64,000 nt of DNA from Murinocardiopsis flavida (GTDB lineage Bacteria > Actinomycetota > Actinomycetes > Streptosporangiales > Streptosporangiaceae). The DNA lies in NCBI RefSeq assembly GCF_003014485.1, contig NZ_PYGA01000012.1, positions 62,001 through 126,000 of the forward strand, given 5' to 3'. Positions 8,188 through 16,533 of the stretch are shown one piece after another. Each line of letters begins with the position of its first letter. Within the stretch, counting starts at the first letter, position 1. A program made the position numbers and the translations under genes. The notes under the pieces are model-generated. The model saw nothing but the letters and a program-made list of their open reading frames with translations, was not told the DNA's origin and did no database searches.

Positions 8188-8700
8188 CTAGGTGGACAGG
8201 TAGTCGCGGTGCGGGATCGCGAATTCCCAGGCGTCCTCGAACGCCGAGACACACCTATTCACGACCTCCATGGAGGTCCAGAGCTGCTGCTCGGCCGGGG
8301 AGTCATCGCCATCCAGCACGTTGAAGACCACGCTCGTGCCGTCCAGGACATTGAAGTCGTTGGCGGGCAGCAGCACATTCGAGGCAAGGCGGCGCGGAAG
8401 CCAACGGATATCCTCCCCCGCCTCCACCAAGACCCCGCTCACGTCGAGCATGTGCCTCATGTAGTCCGACGGCGGCTCGGACAGGACCTTGATCCGCCGC
8501 ACGCTCACCCCGTCGGCGACCTGGGCGGCCACCCTCGTCGCGGCAGGCGCCGTGAGTTCCCTGACGGTGCCGGCGTCGCCGCGCCGCCAGGCGTCGAACA
8601 GGGTCGAATCAACTGCGTAGCGGTCCCTCAGTTCCAGCTTGAGGCGTGTGCGGGAGCTGAGAATCAGCTCGTTCCGCCGCTCTGCCGAGATCAACTCCAT
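8188..8700 (-). CDS. DUF6879 family protein
   Basis: 170 residues, beginning MELISAERRN and containing FDAWRRGD and the C-terminal DAWEFAIPHRDY. This resembles DUF6879 proteins, which are regularly encoded beside XRE/DUF5753 regulators in actinomycetes and are thought to act with them. It precedes the regulator by seven bases, so the two are probably one transcript. Its start lies inside the end of the preceding small gene by 92 bases in another frame, a long overlap. Confidence 0.75.
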   Translation of the reverse strand: MELISAERRNELILSSRTRLKLELRDRYAVDSTLFDAWRRGDAGTVRELTAPAATRVAAQVADGVSVRRIKVLSEPPSDYMRHMLDVSGVLVEAGEDIRWLPRRLASNVLLPANDFNVLDGTSVVFNVLDGDDSPAEQQLWTSMEVVNRCVSAFEDAWEFAIPHRDYLST

Positions 8701-8947
8701 AGTGCTCCTTGGCGTACATGCGGGCGAACAGGTCCGCGAGGTCGTCGGGGATCTCCACGGCACCCTCGGTCTCCTTCGGTGCTCGAAGCTGCGCCCTGAC
8801 CTGGGGGTCCTCGCGCCGCTCGCCCTGCACCATCCAGGTATTGCGGTTGGTCCTGTGGAAGGCCGGACAGTCCTTCTCGTCGAATGAGCCGGGGGTCTTG
8901 CAGTAGAAGGACAACACGATGTCGTCGTGATCATTAGGAAGATCCAC
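8609..8947 (-). CDS. Small hypothetical protein upstream of DUF6879
   Basis: 112 residues starting MDLPNDHDDIVLSFYCK. An acidic C-terminal stretch (EGAVEIPDDLADLFARMYAKE) looks like a folded helix; the last ~30 residues, which overlap the DUF6879 gene, are low in character and may be read-through past a lost stop. Third gene of the regulator cassette. I do not recognise a domain. Four cysteines or histidines near the middle could be incidental. Confidence 0.6.
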   Translation of the reverse strand: MDLPNDHDDIVLSFYCKTPGSFDEKDCPAFHRTNRNTWMVQGERREDPQVRAQLRAPKETEGAVEIPDDLADLFARMYAKEHYGVDLGRAAERADSQLPHTPQAGTEGPLRS

Positions 8948-9015
8948 GAGATTCCACCTCCGGTTGGATGGGCCGAATCCACACTCCGCTACCAGTCGGG
9001 CATGGTCAACATACG

Positions 9016-9039
9016 GGCGTTCCCAAAGTCCCGAACGCC
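9016..9039. promoter_or_regulatory. Inverted repeat in the 8948-9207 intergenic region
   Basis: GGCGTTC and GAACGCC separated by ten bases, between the divergent small gene (minus) and the first kinase (plus). A position suited to an operator shared by both promoters. No further support. Confidence 0.3.
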
Positions 9040-9207
9040 AAGCGCTTCTGTCTGATCCTCGAAGCGCATTGCGTTAGGAGTTCTTAGCGCATCGTCGCGA
9101 TGGTCGCGGCGAGGCGTGGGGTCAAGGCCCTTCGAGGTCGTGCTGGGAGCCGATCATCACCACGCCGATAGTCTGCGGGATCCAGGCGAACGATCCGGAG
9201 GAGCGCT

Positions 9208-10092
9208 GTGCCCGAGGGAGACGCGCTAACAGAGACTGTCTTACGGGCGGCGAAACACGCCGCCGATCAAGCACACATCGGCTCCAGCGGCACCACGCTC
9301 CTCCGGTTGGGTGAGCGCGCCGTGGTCGCGCTCGACCATGGACGGGTGATCGCCCGGGTGGAGCGCTCCGCCCGGAACCATGAAGGCGCGCGGCGCGAAG
9401 TGCGGGTCGCGCGCTGGTTGGACTCCGCCGGCCTTCCCGTCGGCCGACCGCTTCCTGGTGCACAGCCATGGATCAGCGGGGATGGCGCGGTCGTGACCCT
9501 GTGGGAGGCCATCTACGGGGAGTGGACGGTCCCGGTCGAGTTGGCGACGCTGCTGGCGAGATTGCACCGGCTCGCTCCTCCCGCCGACCTCGAATTGCCC
9601 GCACTCGCGCCGTTCAGCCGCATCGGTGATCGGATCCACCGTGCTCAGATCCCGTCAGAGGACAAGCAGGTCTTGCAGCGACGCCTTATCGACCTCCGCG
9701 CGGCCTACGCCGGAGTGCGCACTGGGCTGGCCCGTTCGGTGATTCACGGCGATGCCAATATCGGCAACGTGCAGATGACCAAGCACGGCGCGGTGCTCTA
9801 CGACTTGGATGGGGTGTGTTGGGGACCACCGGAATGGGACCTGGTGCTTACCGCTCTTTACACCGGACTGGGCTGGCACACCGAGACCGAGTACCGGGAG
9901 TTCTGCACGGTCTACGGCTTCGACGTCCGGACTTGGGAGGGCTATCCGGTGTACAAGCGCGTGTGGGAACTAATCATGGTGTCCTGGCTGGCGCAGAAAG
10001 CCGGCGAGAGTGTGGAGGTGGACACCGAGATCCAGGTGCGGATCGCCGATCTGGCTGACCCTGCACGCCCACGGGCGTGGAATCCCTATTAG
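9208..10092 (+). CDS. Aminoglycoside phosphotransferase-fold kinase, copy 1
   Basis: 294 residues, GTG start with GGAGGAG five bases ahead. Kinase signatures of the APH family: VIHGDANIGNV (catalytic Asp and Asn) and YDLDGVCWGPPEWDL (metal-binding Asp). The N-terminal lobe begins about residue 20. Members phosphorylate small molecules such as antibiotics, choline or homoserine; the substrate cannot be told. It is followed closely by a second, related kinase, which suggests duplication. Divergent from the XRE/DUF6879 cassette. Confidence 0.83.
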   Translation: MPEGDALTETVLRAAKHAADQAHIGSSGTTLLRLGERAVVALDHGRVIARVERSARNHEGARREVRVARWLDSAGLPVGRPLPGAQPWISGDGAVVTLWEAIYGEWTVPVELATLLARLHRLAPPADLELPALAPFSRIGDRIHRAQIPSEDKQVLQRRLIDLRAAYAGVRTGLARSVIHGDANIGNVQMTKHGAVLYDLDGVCWGPPEWDLVLTALYTGLGWHTETEYREFCTVYGFDVRTWEGYPVYKRVWELIMVSWLAQKAGESVEVDTEIQVRIADLADPARPRAWNPY

Positions 10093-10199
10093 GGACCACC
10101 ACGGTCCAGAGAGGGCGCTGCCTGAGCAGTCCGCGCAGCGCAGGATCCAGTGCTGCTGTAGCGAGCGAGGCTTCGGGAGAGCCGAAAGGGGCGGCGCGG

Positions 10200-11108
10200 T
10201 TGAGTGGATATGACGCAGGGGCCAAAGGACACCTCACCGCGGAAACCGCTGCTCAGGTCGCGGACGCGGTATGTTCACGCGTTGGCCTGGACCCGACCGG
10301 TCTGCGGCCTTTAGGGCCGGTGGGGGAAAACGCGAGCTTCGCCGTACCCCACCACCAGGTCGTGCTGCGGGTCACCTCCGCCGCGAACACCGGGCGCGTG
10401 GCCAGGGAGATCAGCATCGCTCAGTGGTTACTCACCGAGCACTTCCCCGTCGTGCGGCCGATCCGCTCCGACCTCATCAGCATCGACGCGTGGGTGGTGA
10501 GCCTGTGGGAGCAGGTTCCGGATCCCTCAATCGCCTCCACCCGCAATCTTGGACAGCTCCTCCACCAATTGCACGGGCTTGCGCCCCCGACCGAAATTGA
10601 CCTTCCGAGGCTGGATCCGCTAGCCGGAGTCGAGGGTTACCTCAGCGCAGCGCACGGGCTGGATTCCGCCGATGTGGCCTTCCTCCGCCGCCGTCGGGGC
10701 GAGCTCCGCCAGGCGTTCACCGAGCTCGACTTCACCTTGCAGCCAGGGCCGGTCCACGGCGACGCGCACCGCAAGAACGTGGTGCGCGGCTCCGACGGGC
10801 ACGTGGTGATGCTGGACCTGGAACGGGTCTCCTGCGGCCCGCGCGAGTGGGACCTGATCGTCGCCGCCACCTACGCCGACCTTGGTTGGTACACACCCGA
10901 GGAGTACGCCGGTTTCGTCGACGCCTACGGCGCCGATATCCGCGACTGGTCGGGATACGCGACGCTGTTGGAAATCCGAAAGCTGCGGATGACCGCCTGG
11001 CTGTGCGCCCGGACCGGGCGTGAACCGCGGCTTCGCGCCGAGGCTGCGAAGCGCATCGCCACCGTGCGCGATCCCGCCTTGCCGACTGCGTGGACCCCGG
11101 GCGTGTGA
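10200..11108 (+). CDS. Aminoglycoside phosphotransferase-fold kinase, copy 2
   Basis: 302 residues from a TTG at 10200 with GAAAGGGG ahead; an in-frame GTG at 10077 overlaps the previous gene and is less likely because the extra residues look non-coding. Motifs: PVHGDAHRKNVV and MLDLERVSCGPREWDL. These parallel copy 1 (HGD, then D-L-D/E, then GP-EWDL), and both share an LGW-T-EEY/TEY segment downstream, so the two are paralogues. The gene ends one base before the convergent regulator gene ends. Substrate unknown. Confidence 0.82.
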   Translation: MSGYDAGAKGHLTAETAAQVADAVCSRVGLDPTGLRPLGPVGENASFAVPHHQVVLRVTSAANTGRVAREISIAQWLLTEHFPVVRPIRSDLISIDAWVVSLWEQVPDPSIASTRNLGQLLHQLHGLAPPTEIDLPRLDPLAGVEGYLSAAHGLDSADVAFLRRRRGELRQAFTELDFTLQPGPVHGDAHRKNVVRGSDGHVVMLDLERVSCGPREWDLIVAATYADLGWYTPEEYAGFVDAYGADIRDWSGYATLLEIRKLRMTAWLCARTGREPRLRAEAAKRIATVRDPALPTAWTPGV

Positions 11109-11109
11109 A

Positions 11110-12663
11110 TCAGGCCGTGCCTGCACGTCCGAGCCGATTCAGGGACTCGGCGCGGAAGCGCTGGACGGCCACTGTTGCCGCGTAGGGGGCCAGGCGGTCG
11201 TCGAACCGCCGGATGTATGAGTGCACGCGGGCCGAGCGCAGGGGGCCGGCCTCGCTCAATGTCTGCTCGGCGAGGGCGCAGGCGTGCTCCACATCCGCGG
11301 CATTCTGGTCCAGTAAGTGGGCACCAGCCAGAATGAGACCGGCGAAAGTCCGGCTGCGCCGATACTCCTGCCGTGTGAGCGTGCTCGCTGTGCGGGCATG
11401 CTCGACAGCGAGTTGGGCGTGGCCAAGGTCGTGGAAGCAGTGGGCGAACTCGTCGTGCACCTCTGCCTCGTCGAAGTAGCCGAGCCACGCGGGCTCCTCA
11501 GCGTGGCGCTTCGCGAAACCACCCTCCATCTCTGCCAGAGCAGCCGTGCATTGGCGCTCTTCGCCGAGCGAGGCCAGACCGCGGGCTTCCATCGCCGAGT
11601 ACATCGCATAGACGCCCGGGGTCACGGCACTGCGGGTGCCGGCCTTGGCGGAACGGGCGAAGTCCACCGCGCTGCGATAATCGCCAAGAAAGTTCGCCTG
11701 GTGGCTCATCAGCGCCAGCGCCTTGCCGGCCAGAGCCGTATCGGAGGCCAGGTGCGCAAAGTTCAGGGACTGCACGAAGTAGCGCCGGGCGAGCCCATGC
11801 AGACCCGCGTCGTAGGCCATCGCGCCGACCTTGAAGGAGAAATGGGCGGTTGCTGCAAACAACTCCCTGCCGACTTCGGTGGTGTAGCGCCCCGCGAGCA
11901 ACGGTCTGACCTCACTGTGCAAGTACTGCACCGCAGCGATCCTCGCGTGTCCCCCGCCGAACTCGTGATCCAACATTTCGAACAGTTGACAGGCACGGCG
12001 AATTGCGGCCACATCATCCGCCCTCACCGTCGCCGTTCCCGTTAGTGGGAGTTCGAGAACTGTCGGTGGGGCGACCAGCCACCGCAGCACCGGAGTCGTG
12101 ATCTCCCTCGCCGAGACGGACAAAATCCGCATCTGCCCCTCATCGGCGAGGTCCACCTGCCACAACGACTGCGCGTTCTCGACCGACTGACTCAGCGCTC
12201 CATGGGTGAACGACAGCGACAGCACACGCCGGCCATGCCCCTGAATGTCAGCATCCACAGGATCGTTAACAGGTCGCGGGGGCACTGAAGCCCTCAATGG
12301 AAACGGAACTTGCCACTCGGTTACATTCACTCTTTCTTCATTAGAGTCAATGAATTGATTGGAAACCCCCAATCCCTGGACCGCTCGCTTGAAAACACGG
12401 ATGTCCCAGATTTGTCGGCGTCCGTTTTCCAATTCGGAAACCCGGTGATGTCGGATTCCCATGAGCAGGCCAAGTGCCTCTTGGGTCATTTCCGTGTTGG
12501 CACGGAGGAACCGAATCACTGCCGCCAGATCGAGATCGGCGACTGCCTTCGCCAGCGTGGGATGGCGCCACAGGTTCTCCGGTACCGAGTGCTGGACACA
12601 TCCGGCGCCGCGCCCGACCGCGGGCTGCCCGCAGGCGGGACAAGGGTCCGCCGTGCTGTTCAC
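11110..12663 (-). CDS. XRE-type regulator with N-terminal zinc ribbon and C-terminal repeat domain
   Basis: 517 residues from a GTG that overlaps the HAD gene stop as GTGA. The N-terminus has CPACGQP and a second Cys/His pair (CVQH), a zinc-ribbon pattern. An HTH follows (about residues 45-95: TQEALGLLMGI, RVSELENGRR). The rest is helical and resembles TPR-type sensor domains of actinobacterial regulators. Co-transcribed behind the HAD phosphatase, so it may control it or sense its product. Convergent with the second kinase. Confidence 0.78.
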   Translation of the reverse strand: MNSTADPCPACGQPAVGRGAGCVQHSVPENLWRHPTLAKAVADLDLAAVIRFLRANTEMTQEALGLLMGIRHHRVSELENGRRQIWDIRVFKRAVQGLGVSNQFIDSNEERVNVTEWQVPFPLRASVPPRPVNDPVDADIQGHGRRVLSLSFTHGALSQSVENAQSLWQVDLADEGQMRILSVSAREITTPVLRWLVAPPTVLELPLTGTATVRADDVAAIRRACQLFEMLDHEFGGGHARIAAVQYLHSEVRPLLAGRYTTEVGRELFAATAHFSFKVGAMAYDAGLHGLARRYFVQSLNFAHLASDTALAGKALALMSHQANFLGDYRSAVDFARSAKAGTRSAVTPGVYAMYSAMEARGLASLGEERQCTAALAEMEGGFAKRHAEEPAWLGYFDEAEVHDEFAHCFHDLGHAQLAVEHARTASTLTRQEYRRSRTFAGLILAGAHLLDQNAADVEHACALAEQTLSEAGPLRSARVHSYIRRFDDRLAPYAATVAVQRFRAESLNRLGRAGTA

Positions 12664-13403
12664 TGCTGTTCTCCACTGGTCAGGTTCCGGGAGAGGCCCG
12701 CGAGCAGTTCGGTCACCAGATGAGGAGCATCAACTCCGTCGAGCGTCGTGACCACGCGATCGGCCCCCGCGCGGGCCAACTCCGCAGAGGTGCTACTCCC
12801 GGACGCGATTGCAATTACTCGGACTCCTGCCGAATGCGCCGCTTCGACGTCCTTGGGTGTGTCCCCGATCAGGATCGTGGCTGTCGTGTCGAACACCGCG
12901 CCGTGACAGCGGCCAGCGCGCTGACGGGCGATGTCGACGAGGGTAGGCCGGTGGGCGTCGTCGTCGCCGTAGGCACCGATCTCCAGGTCGAGATAGCGAT
13001 CGAGGCCGAAGGCACCGACCTTGATCTTGGCTGACGCGCGGGTGTTGCCGGTCAGGACCGTCTGCACGACCCCAGGGTGTGCGCGCAGCGTACGCAAAGC
13101 TGTCTCCACCCCGGGCAGGACACGCCCTCGCTGCGTTAGGTCGACGAGGTGGGCTCGGTAGGAGGCGGCCTGGGCGTCGGCGAAGCGGCGGAACAGGTCC
13201 TCGTCGCGGTCACCGATCCCGTTGAGGTCGAGGGTCTTCTCCAGCAGGACAGGCTCGGTGTGCCCGTGCGCGGTGGCCATACCGGCGCTCATGGGGCGGC
13301 CCGTGGCCTCCTGGAACGCTTCGCCGAACACCAGGCTTCCCACCCCGCGGATGTCGATCAGAGTGTGGTCGACATCCCAGAGCAGGAGCAGGCGATCGAG
13401 CAT
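12660..13403 (-). CDS. HAD-superfamily phosphatase (phosphoglycolate phosphatase-like)
   Basis: 247 residues from the ATG at 13403 (TGGAG upstream). HAD motif I is LLLWDVDHTLID (the nucleophile Asp and the second Asp are present), motif II is TVLTGNT, and motif IV is ILIGDTPKDVEAA. A cap domain lies between motifs I and II, as in phosphoglycolate phosphatase and phosphonatase types. The substrate is unknown. First gene of a two-gene operon with the zinc-ribbon regulator; divergent from the HTH regulator at 13590. Confidence 0.87.
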   Translation of the reverse strand: MLDRLLLLWDVDHTLIDIRGVGSLVFGEAFQEATGRPMSAGMATAHGHTEPVLLEKTLDLNGIGDRDEDLFRRFADAQAASYRAHLVDLTQRGRVLPGVETALRTLRAHPGVVQTVLTGNTRASAKIKVGAFGLDRYLDLEIGAYGDDDAHRPTLVDIARQRAGRCHGAVFDTTATILIGDTPKDVEAAHSAGVRVIAIASGSSTSAELARAGADRVVTTLDGVDAPHLVTELLAGLSRNLTSGEQQ

Positions 13404-13589
13404 CGGCGTATCTCCACGGTGACTCATCCACGAGTGGCGCATTCGGGGCACCCTTTAGCATGTACCCCCAGAGGTGCGGTCGCAGCCTGGAGGCGAACAT
13501 GATGTCGCTGGAGAGGACGTTCGCGCAACGGCTGCGGTGGCACCGCCGCACTCTGAGAGTGCGAGCATTCAGGAAGGGTCGGGACCACC

Positions 13590-14765
13590 ATGAGCGCCCC
13601 CTCTAAGAACTTCCGCACATCGATGCGCGAAGAGATGAACGCCCAGGGGGTCAGCATGGGCGAATTGGCGCGGCGGACCACCTACGACCGGTCCTACATC
13701 TCCCATATCCTCGCGGGCCGTCGGGCACCGACCGCCGGTGCGATCGCCCGGATCAGCACTGCGCTCGGGATCAGCGGTGTTCCTGCCAGCAGTCCGGAGT
13801 CTGTGTCCGCCGAGCAGGAACTGCATCTCCTCGATGCCGTTCGCCGCGCCGAGCACTCTGATGTCAGCATGGGGACCATCGAGATTCTGGCCGTCGGCGT
13901 CGACCGCCTGTGCCGCGCATATCCCACCATGCCCGGACATGAGCTGCGCGACCGCTCCAAAGCGCTGATGGACCGCGCGCTCAGCCTTCTCGACGGGCGC
14001 ACCACCCTCTCTCAACACAGGGAACTGCTGGTCCAAGTGGGCTGGTTGGCGTGCCTACTCGGGTGCGTGCACTACGACGTACGCGATCACCACGCCGCCA
14101 ATACCGCGCGCCGCGCGGCGTTCCGGCTCGGCGAGCAGGCCGGGCACGGCGAGGTCATCGGCTGGTCGTTCGAGATGGATGCGTGGTTCGCCCTCACCGA
14201 AGGCCGGTTCGAGGACGTGGTGGCCGTCGCTCAGGCAGGCCGTGACCGCGCCGGAGTGACCAGCGCAGGTGTGCAGCTCGTGCTGCAAGAGGCCAAGGCG
14301 CGGGCGCGGATGGGCGATGACCGGGCGCATGAGGCGATCCAGCATGGTCAGCGGCTATTGGCGCAGCTCTCGAAGCCCGATCATCCGGAGCATCACTTCA
14401 TTTTCGACCCGTCGAAATACGAGTTCTACGCGGCAACGATCTATACGCTGCTGGGCTGGGATGGGGTTGCCGCCGAGCACGCCGCGGAGGTCGTGCGGCA
14501 GTGTGAGCAGCCCGACGGGAGGCGGTGGCCGATGCGTCTCGCCGATGCCCGGATCAACCTTGGGATGCTCGCTGCCCGCCGTGGCGACCTTGATGAGGCG
14601 GTGGCGGTCGGCTCGGGTGCGTTCGAGTTCGACCGGCGATCGGGGTCCATGCTGAGCCGTGCCAGCGATCTCCTGTCGGAGCTGCGAAGCCTGTACCCGG
14701 GTGAACGGCTCGTGGTCGAGTACCACGACCGGCTGGTATCAGAGAAGGCGCGCTCTGACGCGTGA
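13590..14765 (+). CDS. HTH (XRE) regulator with helical sensor domain
   Basis: 391 residues, AGGAAGGG 12 bases before the ATG. An N-terminal HTH at about residues 10-65 (MGELARRTTYDRSYISHILAG, cut here to MGELARRTTYDRSYISHILA) is followed by about 300 residues of helical repeats with GWLACLLG and a DARINLGMLAARRGDLDEA segment, a TPR-like ending. It is transcribed toward the biosynthetic operon that starts 80 bases downstream behind an inverted repeat, so it is the most likely pathway regulator. The first ~90 bases between 13501 and 13590 hold no gene. Confidence 0.78.
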   Translation: MSAPSKNFRTSMREEMNAQGVSMGELARRTTYDRSYISHILAGRRAPTAGAIARISTALGISGVPASSPESVSAEQELHLLDAVRRAEHSDVSMGTIEILAVGVDRLCRAYPTMPGHELRDRSKALMDRALSLLDGRTTLSQHRELLVQVGWLACLLGCVHYDVRDHHAANTARRAAFRLGEQAGHGEVIGWSFEMDAWFALTEGRFEDVVAVAQAGRDRAGVTSAGVQLVLQEAKARARMGDDRAHEAIQHGQRLLAQLSKPDHPEHHFIFDPSKYEFYAATIYTLLGWDGVAAEHAAEVVRQCEQPDGRRWPMRLADARINLGMLAARRGDLDEAVAVGSGAFEFDRRSGSMLSRASDLLSELRSLYPGERLVVEYHDRLVSEKARSDA

Positions 14766-14777
14766 CCTGCGATGACA

Positions 14778-14802
14778 GTAGTGACATCTGAGACGTCACT
14801 AC
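14778..14802. promoter_or_regulatory. Inverted repeat, likely operator of the biosynthetic operon
   Basis: Perfect 8-bp arms GTAGTGAC and GTCACTAC separated by nine bases, 45 bases before the first small ORF of the operon and directly after the HTH regulator. The dyad size fits a dimeric HTH repressor. Binding by the 13590 regulator is inferred. Confidence 0.5.
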
Positions 14803-14846
14803 CGGTCACCTTCCAGGGGCGCCTTTAGACGCCGCACCGTGACGGT

Positions 14847-15029
14847 ATGGCTACCGACACTCCGCAGCGAGAGCGCCCGCAATTGTCGACCATTCCCGGC
14901 CACGCTCGGAGAGTGGTTGTCCCCGTGGGGACGTCCCCCATGGGAGTAGACCTCTCGGTTCCCGCTGCCAAGACTCGGCTGCGTACGGCACACACATCGT
15001 CGCCCCACGCACCGAGCGAGTTGTCATGA
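14847..15029 (+). CDS. Small ORF, 60 residues, first in the biosynthetic operon
   Basis: ATG at 14847. The peptide contains RRVVVPVGTSPMGVDLSVP in the middle and a Ser/Thr/His-rich end (AHTSSPHAPSELS). No signal peptide, no membrane segment, no Cys. Its stop overlaps the next small ORF as ATGA, so it is translated as part of the operon. No clear ribosome site, so it could be leaderless or weakly translated. It could be a leader peptide, a small pathway protein or a RiPP-like precursor; I do not recognise it. Confidence 0.5.
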   Translation: MATDTPQRERPQLSTIPGHARRVVVPVGTSPMGVDLSVPAAKTRLRTAHTSSPHAPSELS

Positions 15030-15127
15030 CGGTTCTCCCTTCCACTCCGCACTGCGGCTGCGCCCCTCGACGCCAGCGCGGCGACACGTTCTGCTTTCGT
15101 CCTTCCGACGCCCGCCAGGGGCGCTGA
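15026..15127 (+). CDS. Small ORF, 33 residues, between two coupled genes
   Basis: Starts within the stop of the preceding ORF (ATGA) and stops on the start of the P450 (TGATG). The sequence has HCGCAPRRQRGDTFCF (three Cys) and many basic residues. Double coupling argues that ribosomes pass through it; it may simply relay translation to the P450, or be a real small protein. Too short to classify. Confidence 0.42.
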   Translation: MTVLPSTPHCGCAPRRQRGDTFCFRPSDARQGR

Positions 15128-16533
15128 TGGGCCGGCCTCAGCAATCCGAGCACTCGACCGCGGCGCCGCCGCACGCAGGCGCGGTGCCGATCTACGGTGC
15201 CGCGCTGGCCGATGACCTCCCTGTGGTGCTCGAAGGGTTGCGGGAGCGGTTCGGCCCGATCGCACCGGTGGAGGCCGCGCCGGGGGTGATGGCGTGGGTG
15301 CTGCTCGGCTATGACCTGAACAAGGAAGTTCTCCAGGACCCAGTGCGGTTTCCGCGGGATCCGCGGCGCTGGCGCGAGGCCCGCGAGCACCGCGCCACCC
15401 CGGCCGGCGTGCCCGGCCCGTTCTGGTACTTCCGCAACGCGCTGGCGTCCGACGAGCCGGACCACAGCCGCTACCGGGCGGTGATCGTGGCCGCGCTGGA
15501 AGCGATCTCCTCTTCCGGCACCCGGCTGGCGGTACGCGAGATCACCGCCAAACTGCTGGCCGACGCGACGCCGTCGGGACGCTGCGACCTGGTCGCCGAC
15601 ATCGCGTTCCGGCTGCCACTCATGTTGTTGAACCGCTACTTCGGCTTGAACGCCGACCAGGGCAACGAACTGGTGTCGCTGATGCGCCAGGTGTGGGACG
15701 GCGGCGAGGACGCCGAGGCCGCACGGATGGGCCTGTTCGCCTATGCCCAGGCCGTCACCTCCCAGCGCCGGGCGCATCCGGGCCCCGACATCGTCTCGCG
15801 CATGGTCGCCCACCCCCACGGCCTGGACGATGAAGAGGTCGCTCACCAGCTCATCCTCATTATCTCCGCGGCCCACGACCCGCTGATGAACCTCATCGCC
15901 AACACCCTGCACACCCTGCTGACGGATACGGCATTCCGCTCCGCGGTGGTGGGGGCGCGCACCCGGATAGAGGAAGCGGTCGACGCGGTGCTGTGGCGCC
16001 GCCCGCCGATCACGCTGCTGCCGGGCCGCTATCCCGCCGCCGACATGAGCCTGGCCGGTGCACGGGTGCGCGAGGGCGACTGCCTGATCATCGGCTACGG
16101 GCCCGCCAACTCCGATCCCGTCGCGGCCCCGCGGCCGAGCACGGCCGGGCTGTCGGGATCTCAGGCGCACCTGTCCTTCGGCACGGGACCGCACCAGTGC
16201 CCGGCCCGCCACCTGGCCCGCCAGATCGGTATCGACGCGGTCGAAGCCGTACTGGAACTGCTGCCCCCGCCCCGCTTGGCCGTAGGCGAGGACGCGCTGG
16301 TCTGGCGCCGCTCCCCCTTCGCCCACGGCCTGGAAACCCTGCCCGTGGAGTTCGAACCCACGAGCTCACCTGCACGGCCCACCCCTGCGTCTGCGACTGG
16401 AGCGCCCTCATGCCCCCACGCCCCGAGCCGATCGTCCTCGTCCCCGGCCGCGCCGCCATCCAAGCACGCGACCTCGCGGCCGCGGGGCCGCTGGTCCGCG
16501 TGGTGGTCGACGGGCTGGAGGTCTGGGCGCTGA
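15127..16533 (+). CDS. Cytochrome P450 (conservon-type), copy 1
   Basis: 468 residues as read. The heme-binding loop is FGTGPHQCPARHLAR with Cys at residue 358. The I-helix reads IISAAHDPLMN: it has no Thr at the usual acid-alcohol position, unlike the next P450. The P450 fold ends near residue 415 (LETLPVEFEP); the remaining ~55 residues are Ser/Pro/Arg-rich and overlap the second P450 by 124 bases, so the native stop may have been lost. Substrate unknown. Similar P450s accompany conservons in actinomycetes. Coupled to the small ORF by TGATG. Confidence 0.85.
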   Translation: MGRPQQSEHSTAAPPHAGAVPIYGAALADDLPVVLEGLRERFGPIAPVEAAPGVMAWVLLGYDLNKEVLQDPVRFPRDPRRWREAREHRATPAGVPGPFWYFRNALASDEPDHSRYRAVIVAALEAISSSGTRLAVREITAKLLADATPSGRCDLVADIAFRLPLMLLNRYFGLNADQGNELVSLMRQVWDGGEDAEAARMGLFAYAQAVTSQRRAHPGPDIVSRMVAHPHGLDDEEVAHQLILIISAAHDPLMNLIANTLHTLLTDTAFRSAVVGARTRIEEAVDAVLWRRPPITLLPGRYPAADMSLAGARVREGDCLIIGYGPANSDPVAAPRPSTAGLSGSQAHLSFGTGPHQCPARHLARQIGIDAVEAVLELLPPPRLAVGEDALVWRRSPFAHGLETLPVEFEPTSSPARPTPASATGAPSCPHAPSRSSSSPAAPPSKHATSRPRGRWSAWWSTGWRSGR

